Source of the DNA: Salinivirgaceae bacterium
GTDB taxonomy: Bacteria > Bacteroidota > Bacteroidia > Bacteroidales > SZUA-534
Reading direction: 5' to 3'
Length of the DNA: 64,000 bases
Assembly: GCA_024405635.1 (NCBI GenBank)
Contig: JAKSOL010000003.1
Coordinates: 62,001 to 126,000, forward strand
The position numbers were made by a program, and so were the translations under genes. Position 1 is the first letter of the stretch. The number at the start of each line of letters is the position of its first letter. The notes beneath the pieces are model-generated. The model saw only the letters and a list, made by a program, of their open reading frames with translations, was not told where the DNA came from and searched no databases. Positions 1-6,301 of the stretch are shown here, one piece after another.

Positions 1-255
1 GTCATTCGTTCGCGTAAGATGTTTGGTGACTATTGCATCTACGTAAATGAGAAGCCTATAATCTTGGCTTGCGATAATCAATGCTATGTAAAGAAGCATC
101 CTGCTATTGCCGACATGATGGTTGATGCTCTGTGTGGCTTTCCTTATGATGGTGCAAAGGAACATTATATTCTAGACATCGAGCATCGTCGTGAGGCTCA
201 GGCTGTTGTGTCTGCTCTATTGCCCGTAACACCTTATCCTAAGAAAAGAAAGTAA
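1..255 (+). CDS. TfoX N-terminal domain protein (3' part)
   Basis: The reading frame is open from base 1 and stops at 255, so the gene starts before the window; about 84 residues are visible. The conserved TfoX-N core (R-K-M-F-G-D-Y, then a cysteine-aspartate segment and V-K-K-H-P) is present, followed by the end of the domain and a lysine-rich tail (P-K-K-R-K). TfoX-N proteins are small, cytosolic and of poorly known function; the founding member is linked to competence regulation, but stand-alone Bacteroidota copies cannot be assigned that role. Its codons use more AAG and CTT/CTC than the metabolic genes further right, as does the next gene. The internal ATG at 19 is not the start, because the conserved R-K lies upstream of it. 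Confidence 0.75.
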   Translation, partial: VIRSRKMFGDYCIYVNEKPIILACDNQCYVKKHPAIADMMVDALCGFPYDGAKEHYILDIEHRREAQAVVSALLPVTPYPKKRK

Positions 256-295
256 GTGTAAGGTTTACATCTAATGACAATTATTGATAATATAC

Positions 296-1315
296 ATGAA
301 TAGAGAACATTATATTGATAATCTGAAAGTTTGGCTTACAGTCCTTGTAATTTTTCATCATGCCGGACAAGCGTATGGTTATGGCGGAGGTTGGGCTTAT
401 AAACCTTCCAATCCAGACGAGTTCATGCCTTGGATTTGGCATTTTTTCTCAGTAAACGCAGCTTTTTTTATGGGGTTGTATTTTCTCATCTCTGGTTATT
501 TCGTTCCCACGAGTTATGATAGGCAAGGTCTTGCAACTTTCATCCGCAAGAAACTGATTCGTCTTGGTATCCCGTTGCTTGTCATGGGCGGCACGATATG
601 TGCGATTACTCAGTCGGTAGAGATAGCCCACATGTGGTTTGTTGAGAGTCTTCTTGTGTTTTGTCTCGTCTATGCTTTGATGCGTTTGTTCTGCAAACCA
701 ATATCGGGAGATTGTGATTCAAAGCCAACTATTATAGGTATGACGATAGTGGCCGTTGTTATGGGGGTTGGCAGTTATTTCATTCGTCAGCTCAGTCCTC
801 AAGACCATTGGATATGGCCATTGGGAGTCATTCCTTTGCCAATGGAACCAGCACATTATCTTCAGTATGTTATGATGTTCATTTTGGGTGTTCTTGCAAG
901 AAGGTTTGACTGGCTTAGCAAGATGACAGACAAGGTTGGAGCTGCATCGATGGTTGTTGGAGCCTTGTTGGCTATTGGCATCTACATGCGTAATGGTGGA
1001 TGGTGGGATAACTTTGTGTGGAAATGGTTCGGCATCTATGAGTCTTTCCTTTGCATATTCATCAGTTTCGGATTGCTGTGGCTTTTTCGCAAGTATTTCA
1101 ATCATACGTCAGATTTTATGCAGTGGTGTGCAGCTCAGTCCTATGGCGCCTATGTAGTTCATCTTCTTCTGATGCTTGGTCTCCAGTTTGCATTTGACGG
1201 TGTTTGGATGGGTGCTTTCGGCAAGTTCATGTTTATTGCCATTTTTAGCACCATATTGTCATACCTACTCACATGGGTCTTGCGACTCATTCCTGGTGTG
1301 AAAAAAATATTGTAA
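296..1315 (+). CDS. Acyltransferase-3 family membrane protein
   Basis: A 339-residue integral membrane protein with about ten hydrophobic segments. Its N-terminus has the acyltransferase-3 signature (Y-I-D-N-L-K-V-W followed by a V-I-F-H-H-A segment whose histidine is thought to act in acyl transfer). Family members O-acetylate or succinylate cell-envelope glycans, taking the acyl group from the cytoplasm; the acceptor here is unknown. A TTG at 284 is also in frame, but the ATG at 296 gives the usual start just before the conserved motif. It lies 40 bases after the TfoX-like gene and may be cotranscribed. It shares the less AAA-biased codon style of its left neighbour, hinting that both belong to an accessory segment. 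Confidence 0.82.
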   Translation: MNREHYIDNLKVWLTVLVIFHHAGQAYGYGGGWAYKPSNPDEFMPWIWHFFSVNAAFFMGLYFLISGYFVPTSYDRQGLATFIRKKLIRLGIPLLVMGGTICAITQSVEIAHMWFVESLLVFCLVYALMRLFCKPISGDCDSKPTIIGMTIVAVVMGVGSYFIRQLSPQDHWIWPLGVIPLPMEPAHYLQYVMMFILGVLARRFDWLSKMTDKVGAASMVVGALLAIGIYMRNGGWWDNFVWKWFGIYESFLCIFISFGLLWLFRKYFNHTSDFMQWCAAQSYGAYVVHLLLMLGLQFAFDGVWMGAFGKFMFIAIFSTILSYLLTWVLRLIPGVKKIL

Positions 1316-1386
1316 AAAATGAAGTTGTGAGAGTTCGCGATAATTGATGCTCCTGTCATTCTTGGTTGAATTAAAAGCAGTTCTAC

Positions 1387-1407
1387 GAGAATAATGTATT
1401 TATTCTC
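1387..1407. repeat. Short perfect hairpin in intergenic region
   Basis: An 8-bp perfect inverted repeat (GAGAATAA / TTATTCTC) around a 5-base loop, 72 bases after the acyltransferase stop. It is not followed by a T-run on either strand, so it is not a clear terminator. Confidence 0.35.
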
Positions 1408-1442
1408 ACCATTTCACAACTTATGCTATCAAAGCATAATGT

Positions 1443-1610
1443 ATGTCGATGAATAGGTTTATTTGGCAGAATGCTAAGCTGTTTGAATTGCATTGGGATT
1501 CAAATCAGTTGTTACCACTTATTTCTGACGTACGAAATATGGAAGACTGCAGTTTTTTTGTTTTTTCTTACAAAACAAAAAAAGCCCAGACAATAATGCC
1601 TAGGCCTTAA
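1443..1610 (+). pseudogene. Truncated N-terminus of a DUF4172/Fic-type protein
   Basis: A 55-codon frame, M-S-M-N-R-F-I-W-Q-N, then H-W-D-S-N-Q-L-L-P-L-I and S-D-V-R-N. This matches the start of Fic proteins with an N-terminal DUF4172 domain, which typically begin with I-W-Q, then W-D and L-L-P-L-L, then a V-R segment. After about 33 codons the similarity ends, and the frame runs through the terminator of the opposite-strand ACP-like gene to a stop. The Fic catalytic domain is missing. I read it as the stump left by a deletion or recombination at about 1545. The family call rests on a short stretch and is tentative. Confidence 0.5.
1577..1609 (-). terminator. Terminator of the ACP-like gene
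   Basis: On the minus strand an imperfect stem (AAGGCCTAG pairing with CTGGGCTT, one bulge and one G-T pair) is followed by seven T residues, 20 bases after the stop of the ACP-like gene. Confidence 0.6.
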
Positions 1611-1630
1611 AAGAGTATTGTAAAAGGTTG

Positions 1631-1879
1631 TTAGTTCAGCATCAAGTGGCGGTTAACCAAATCAACTGTGTTTCCAACAGTTACAAGGTTTACTGCTTCC
1701 TCGTCGTTAATTTGAATGTTAAAACGCTCTTCAATAAAGAATAAAAAGCAGTTCCAATCATCCTCGTCAAAAAACAAGTCTTTTGTAAACGAAGCTTCAG
1801 AATAAATGTTTTGGCGGTTAACGCCCAAACGGCGCAATGTTCTGTAAACGCCCAATTCTATTGTCTTTGCCATTTCCAT
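1631..1879 (-). CDS. Acyl-carrier-like protein lacking the phosphopantetheine serine
   Basis: An 82-residue acidic protein that aligns along its length with bacterial acyl carrier protein: a K-D-L-F-F-D segment, then an E-E-R-F-N-I-Q-I-N-D-E-E run and a V-T-V-G-N-T-V-D-L-V ending, equivalent to ACP helices II to IV. Where ACP has D-S-L with the 4'-phosphopantetheine serine, this has D-E-D (Glu39 in the serine position). It therefore should not carry an acyl chain. It may be a structural or regulatory partner of an acyl-processing enzyme; this is inference. The ATG at 1879 was chosen over an upstream frame opening because an AAGGA lies about 8 bases before it. No acyltransferase or synthase neighbours it on the same strand. 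Confidence 0.7.
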   Translation of the reverse strand: MEMAKTIELGVYRTLRRLGVNRQNIYSEASFTKDLFFDEDDWNCFLFFIEERFNIQINDEEAVNLVTVGNTVDLVNRHLMLN

Positions 1880-2038
1880 AATCGTGTTCCTTAAAACACC
1901 TATATGACAAACAAGTGCCACATAACCCTACCTTGTTTTTACTTTTTTTTTGAAAAAAATTATTTTTCAAAAGTAGGGTAGGGAAATGAGTTGATTTTCA
2001 GTTGATTGTAAATTGTTTTTCTTGCAAAAAAAACGAAC

Positions 2039-2983
2039 TTAACATTCAGTCTCTTTGCGTTTGCGCCAGAGTTGGTATGAGTTGAAACAATTTTGCCAAA
2101 GCACATAAGTGCCAGCAGCAACACTCGATATTGGTTCAAGATAAGTGTATGACATCCAAATGGCAAGCACTGTGTTTTTTTGGCCTAACGATTGTCCTGC
2201 ACTTATTACATCGTTGTTGCGGCGACCAATGGCCTTTCCAACAGTAAATTGCAGAGCGCACGCAAGCATACTTACCGCACTTAGTCCAAACACAATGCCT
2301 ATTTGTCCCGAATCGTCAACAATCGATTTGGCTGTTTTGCCTGTTACCATTGCCAACGATACTGCCCACAAGTAAAAAGCCCAACTCGAATGGTTGTGCA
2401 TCCAGTTGTAAACGGGGCGTATAATGTATCGGAAAATAACCATGAGCAAGAAAGGAAACAGCAACAATGGCAACACTTTTCCCAACATTTTTAAAAATGC
2501 AGCGGTAAACACCATTCCGTCGTGTGGGTAAATAATTGGAAACACAGTTGGAACGTAAATAGCAGCAACCAAATTTATAAGCACGGTGTAGGTTATGAGC
2601 GTTTCGGCGCAACCGCCAAGTTTTTGTGTTACAACCGATGCCGCAGTGGCTGTTGGGCAAATAAGGCAAACCAATGCGCCTTGTGCCAAAATGGGGTTAA
2701 ACTGAGCTATCGCAATATATGCCACCGACGACACAACTACCTGAAACACAATGAACCACAAGTGCCAACGGGTAAATTTGAAATTCTTTGGCTCGGTTTT
2801 ACAAAATGCTAGCAAAAGTTGCATAAAGATTAGCAACGGAGTGGCCGTTTCTTCAATTTGACGCACTGCAGGTTTTGTGGGTTCCAAAAAACTAAAATTG
2901 TGAAACGCAAGGTAAATTAGCACTCCAGTAACCATTGAAATGGGAAGAGTCCAATCTTTTATAAATGTTACAACTTTGTTCAT
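2039..2983 (-). CDS. SBF-type (bile acid:sodium symporter superfamily) transporter
   Basis: A 314-residue inner-membrane protein with about nine or ten hydrophobic segments. The pattern C-P-T-A-T-A-A-S, then T-Q-K-L-G-G and a polar break inside a membrane segment, is typical of the SBF/arsenic-resistance-3 transporter fold, in which discontinuous helices bind sodium and an organic anion. The substrate cannot be told from sequence; bile-acid transport should not be assumed. The ATG at 2983 was chosen over an in-frame TTG at 3004. A TAnnTTTG box sits immediately upstream, giving a very short leader. It is divergent from the Hdr-like operon and shares the 3005-3181 spacer with it. Confidence 0.75.
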   Translation of the reverse strand: MNKVVTFIKDWTLPISMVTGVLIYLAFHNFSFLEPTKPAVRQIEETATPLLIFMQLLLAFCKTEPKNFKFTRWHLWFIVFQVVVSSVAYIAIAQFNPILAQGALVCLICPTATAASVVTQKLGGCAETLITYTVLINLVAAIYVPTVFPIIYPHDGMVFTAAFLKMLGKVLPLLLFPFLLMVIFRYIIRPVYNWMHNHSSWAFYLWAVSLAMVTGKTAKSIVDDSGQIGIVFGLSAVSMLACALQFTVGKAIGRRNNDVISAGQSLGQKNTVLAIWMSYTYLEPISSVAAGTYVLWQNCFNSYQLWRKRKETEC

Positions 2984-3001
2984 TGCCAAAAAAATGAGCC
3001 G

Positions 3002-3032
3002 CAAAAATAAGCAGATGCCTGTTTTTTGTCAC
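3002..3032 (-). promoter_or_regulatory. Bacteroidota-type promoter of the SBF transporter
   Basis: On the minus strand TATTTTTG (3002-3009) fits the TAnnTTTG -7 consensus exactly, with GTG (near-consensus TTG) 20 bases further upstream. Confidence 0.5.
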
Positions 3033-3149
3033 TTGTTGTCAACCATTTTTTTCTTCGTTGTATATGCCTATAAATATCACCTGTTCAGTCACATTTTTAA
3101 CCCATAATATTTGGGCATAAAACGGCAACCCTTAGGCATAACCTACACC

Positions 3150-3157
3150 TATTTTTG
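3150..3157 (+). promoter_or_regulatory. -7 box of the Hdr-like operon
   Basis: TATTTTTG matches the TAnnTTTG -7 consensus 25 bases before the first ATG of the operon. No good TTG -33 element is seen at the usual distance. Confidence 0.5.
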
Positions 3158-3181
3158 CAATAGGAATAAAAGAACGTGTAA

Positions 3182-3877
3182 ATGGGTAAATTGTACGATC
3201 AACTTGCTGAAGATGTGCGACTTGAGGAGGGATTGAATGCTTGTATGAACTGCGGCATGTGTACCGCCATTTGTCCCGCCGCCGAGTTTTATGAATACGA
3301 TCCTCGCCGCATTGCCGATATGGTTCAAAAAAAAGACGATGCTATTATTGAGGACTTGTTAAAATCGGAAACCATTTGGTACTGTGGACAATGCATGAGT
3401 TGCAAAACCCGTTGTCCGCGTGGCAACGCTCCTGGATTCATTATTCAGGCATTGCGCAAATTATCGATTAAAATGGGCTACTTTACATGTTCTGAAAAAG
3501 GTCGCCAACAATTTGCACTTAAGCGTACAATTGGCGAAAACATATTGAAACACGGTTATTGCGTGTCGCCAAAATTGGTAACTCCGTGGATGCATCCCGA
3601 ACAAGGCCCAATGTGGGAATGGTATTATAGTAATGTTGAGGGCGTTATGGCTCGTTTGGGTGGTAACTATCAGCAAGATGGTGCAGGCACAATGCGCAAA
3701 ATTAGGCAAGAGGATCTTGACGAACTTAAAAGCATTTTTGACACCACTGGCGGAACCGAAATGTATGAGGCCATTGAGCGCTTTTCTGAACAAAAAGCTA
3801 AGGAAATGGGTGTCGATTTTGAAAATGGCGACTACTTCAACCTCGTTTACCACACTAATTCTCAAAACGAAGACTAA
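3182..3877 (+). CDS. HdrC-like ferredoxin subunit of heterodisulfide reductase-type complex
   Basis: A 231-residue cytosolic iron-sulfur protein. Two classic 4Fe-4S motifs lie at Cys21/24/27/31-Pro and Cys68/71/74/78-Pro, spaced as in HdrC of CoB-CoM heterodisulfide reductase. The roughly 150-residue C-terminal extension beyond the ferredoxin core is longer than in methanogen HdrC and has no motif I recognise. The likely role is electron transfer between the flavin subunit HdrA and HdrB. It is the first gene of a five-gene operon, and its stop overlaps the hdrB-like start by one base (TAATG). Organisms of this group do not make CoM/CoB, so the real disulfide or other electron acceptor is unknown. 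Confidence 0.85.
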   Translation: MGKLYDQLAEDVRLEEGLNACMNCGMCTAICPAAEFYEYDPRRIADMVQKKDDAIIEDLLKSETIWYCGQCMSCKTRCPRGNAPGFIIQALRKLSIKMGYFTCSEKGRQQFALKRTIGENILKHGYCVSPKLVTPWMHPEQGPMWEWYYSNVEGVMARLGGNYQQDGAGTMRKIRQEDLDELKSIFDTTGGTEMYEAIERFSEQKAKEMGVDFENGDYFNLVYHTNSQNED

Positions 3878-4926
3878 TGGAACAGGAACTTGGAAAAAAT
3901 GCTGTTTGGGCTAATTACCAAAAAGATATAGCCGACGACCATTATTATTATTGTCGCAGTTGCATCCGACAAGCTTTTTTGCCAGGCTCGGAGCGTATGT
4001 TCCTGCATATTGTTGGCAATGTTCTTGGTAAAGATATTTACGACGACCCAAAGCACACCACTTGCACAGGCATTGCTTACCACTCCGACCTTGTGCCACA
4101 AGAAACCACAGCCACTGTCATTGCTCGCCATTTTGCACTGATGACCGAAGCTGGTTACGAAAACATGGCCATTTCGTGCATCACATCGTTTGGCCTTTAT
4201 ACCGAAATTCTTGAAACTTGGAAAGAGCATCCCGAAGAAGAAGAAAAAGTTCGCGATTACTTGTGGAAAGCCACTCGCCGCGAATTCAAAATACCTAAAA
4301 ACATAGCTCATACTTCCGACATCATCTTCCACTTTCGCCACCAAATTGCCGAAAAAGCAACACGTAGATTGGTCGATGTGAATGGCAATCCGCTTAAAGT
4401 GGTTGACCATATTGGGTGCCACTACGCCAAATTGTTTCCAAGCAAAGGAGTTGGCGGTGCCGAATTTCCGTACGTGTTGGCAGGAATGGTTGATGCGTGG
4501 GGAGGCCAACAAGTTGATTATCCAGAGCGACGTCACTGCTGCGGATTTGGTTTTCGCAACTATTTGGTAATGGCAAACCGCGGATATTCGGTTGCAAACT
4601 CGCATAAAAAACTTGAGTCGATGAAACCCTATCAACCTGATTTAATTGTGGCAAACTGCCCAGGTTGCGCCATGTTTCTCGACCGTTGGCAATACACAAT
4701 TGAGCAGATGGAGGGCAAAACCTACGGTGCAAATGGCCAAGGTATTCCAGTGCTGACTTACGAAGAAATGGCAGGTTTGGTTCTAGGCTACAATCCTTGG
4801 GACCTTGGCATGCAACTACATCAAATTGATGTTGAGCCACTTTTGCTTAAAATGGGAATAGATTACAACCCTGCCGGCAAACACGAGTTGGGTGCTCGTC
4901 AACTAACCATTCCAACACTAAAATAG
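3877..4926 (+). CDS. HdrB-like CCG-domain subunit, first CCG site degenerate
   Basis: A 349-residue protein with two cysteine-rich (CCG) domains of HdrB type. The second is intact: Cys181, the Cys221-Cys222-Gly pair and C-P-G-C at 261-264, as needed for a non-cubane 4Fe-4S cluster. The first keeps Cys26/Cys29 and Cys101 but has C-T-G at 63-65 instead of C-C-G and C-I-T-S at 101-104 instead of C-x-x-C, so it probably cannot hold a second cluster of the canonical type. HdrB is the disulfide-reducing subunit in methanogens; here the substrate is unknown. It is translationally coupled to the HdrC-like gene and followed one base after its stop by the HdrA-like gene. Confidence 0.85.
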   Translation: MEQELGKNAVWANYQKDIADDHYYYCRSCIRQAFLPGSERMFLHIVGNVLGKDIYDDPKHTTCTGIAYHSDLVPQETTATVIARHFALMTEAGYENMAISCITSFGLYTEILETWKEHPEEEEKVRDYLWKATRREFKIPKNIAHTSDIIFHFRHQIAEKATRRLVDVNGNPLKVVDHIGCHYAKLFPSKGVGGAEFPYVLAGMVDAWGGQQVDYPERRHCCGFGFRNYLVMANRGYSVANSHKKLESMKPYQPDLIVANCPGCAMFLDRWQYTIEQMEGKTYGANGQGIPVLTYEEMAGLVLGYNPWDLGMQLHQIDVEPLLLKMGIDYNPAGKHELGARQLTIPTLK

Positions 4927-4927
4927 T

Positions 4928-5941
4928 ATGAAACACATCGCAATAATTGGCGGAGGTCCCGCAGGAATTGAATCGGCTGCAAGCCTTGCACAACTAGGCT
5001 ACCGTGTAAGCTTGATTGAAAAATCGGCAGAGTTGGGCGGCCATTTGAGCCAAATGTTTACCCTTTTCCCCGACGGCCGAAACGCTGCCGAGGTGCTCTC
5101 TGAACTAATTGCTCATGCTCGACAAAAAAACATAAACGTAATGCTTAATACCGAAGTGATTGATGCTCAACGTAATTTGTCGGGATTTACAATCACACTT
5201 TCAAACCAAAAAACCGTTACTGCCGATGCTTTGCTTATTGCAACAGGTTTCCGTTTGTTTAATGTGGCTCGCAAAGAGGAATACGGTTACGGCATTTACA
5301 AAAATGTGATTAACAGCCTGCAAATGGAAAAGAAATTGCGCACTGGCGACCTAACCATGGCCAACGGTCAAATGCCAAAACGTGTTGTCTTTTTGCATTG
5401 CGTGGGCTCGCGCGACGAAAAAGTTGGTAATAACTACTGCTCAAAAGTTTGCTGCGTAACTGCTGTAAAACAGGCTATTGAGATTAAAAAAATGAATCCC
5501 GAAATTGAAACTTTCTGCTTCTATATGGACATTCGTATGTTTGGACCTTATTACGAGGAACTGTATCGCGAGGCCCAAGAGAAATGGAAAGTGGTGTTTG
5601 TGCGAGGAAAAATTTCAGAGGCAGCCGAAAATATCGACGGACGTTTGCAAATAAAAGCCGAAGATACCTTGATTGGAAAACCACTGCGTATGCAATGTGA
5701 TATGCTTGTGGCCATGGCCGGAATGGAATCAACTGCCGATGCCAAATTTGCTCAAACTCTTAATGTGGCTCGTGGTTTGAATCGTTTTTATAGTTCAACC
5801 GACAACTATTTGCGCTACAACAATACTAACGTTGAAGGCGTGTTTACTGCCGGAACATGCACAGCACCTATGAACATAATCGACACAATTGCCAATGCGC
5901 GTGCTGCTGCATTGAGCATTCACCAATACTTCAGCAAATAA
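4928..5941 (+). CDS. HdrA/QmoA-like FAD oxidoreductase
   Basis: A 337-residue FAD protein. An N-terminal dinucleotide-binding motif (G-G-G-P-A-G, residues 8-13) opens a Rossmann fold. The HdrA/QmoA hallmarks C-V-G-S-R-D (158-163) and N-Y-C-S-K-V-C-C (169-176) follow. It lacks the ferredoxin inserts of full-length HdrA (about 650 residues) and is nearer in size to the core of QmoA. It would receive or hand on electrons through FAD within the cytosolic part of the complex. The gene lies tightly between the HdrB-like gene and the second HdrC-like gene (gaps of 1 and 3 bases). Flavin bifurcation is possible but not shown by the sequence. Confidence 0.87.
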   Translation: MKHIAIIGGGPAGIESAASLAQLGYRVSLIEKSAELGGHLSQMFTLFPDGRNAAEVLSELIAHARQKNINVMLNTEVIDAQRNLSGFTITLSNQKTVTADALLIATGFRLFNVARKEEYGYGIYKNVINSLQMEKKLRTGDLTMANGQMPKRVVFLHCVGSRDEKVGNNYCSKVCCVTAVKQAIEIKKMNPEIETFCFYMDIRMFGPYYEELYREAQEKWKVVFVRGKISEAAENIDGRLQIKAEDTLIGKPLRMQCDMLVAMAGMESTADAKFAQTLNVARGLNRFYSSTDNYLRYNNTNVEGVFTAGTCTAPMNIIDTIANARAAALSIHQYFSK

Positions 5942-5944
5942 ACT

Positions 5945-6301
5945 ATGTGGGGTTATTCTATTGCTAAATCGCAAAGCATTGTGTACGACCAAAACGATCG
6001 CACAATAATCAACTACGTGCTTGAGCAAGAACCTTCGTTGCGTACATGTATGGCTTGTGGCGGTTGCACATCAACTTGCTCGGCTGGTAATCTTGTGCCT
6101 TTTAATATTCGCCGACTCAACACTTTGCTGCAACGCGGCGAGTATTCTCAGGTGAAAAAAGAGATATACAATTGCATGCTTTGCGGAAAATGTACCATTG
6201 TGTGTCCACGTGGTGTTAACATTCGCAACGTGGTGCTTAAAACACGCGAGGCTATTATGAACTCAGAAAAATCAGATGCAAATGACACAAATGCCATTTG
6301 A
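5945..6301 (+). CDS. Second HdrC-like 4Fe-4S protein
   Basis: A 118-residue ferredoxin-like protein with two 4Fe-4S motifs, Cys35/38/41/45 (followed by Ser rather than Pro) and Cys77/80/83/87-Pro. It is essentially only the HdrC core, without the long tail of the first HdrC-like gene. Its end overlaps the start of the membrane HdrDE-like gene by 26 bases, which suggests coupled translation and physical partnership: it may bridge the cytosolic HdrA/B module to the membrane subunit. Having two HdrC paralogues in one operon fits two electron branches. Confidence 0.85.
   Translation: MWGYSIAKSQSIVYDQNDRTIINYVLEQEPSLRTCMACGGCTSTCSAGNLVPFNIRRLNTLLQRGEYSQVKKEIYNCMLCGKCTIVCPRGVNIRNVVLKTREAIMNSEKSDANDTNAI

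Noticed and set aside
719..1105. Antisense open frame inside the acyltransferase gene
   Set aside because: No domain signal; the plus-strand frame has clear membrane-protein features.
1631..1879. Ordinary acpP
   Set aside because: The phosphopantetheine serine is replaced by Glu and the gene is not in a fab cluster.
3874..4635. 253-codon antisense frame across the HdrB-like gene
   Set aside because: The plus strand carries conserved CCG motifs; the antisense frame is a codon-bias artefact.
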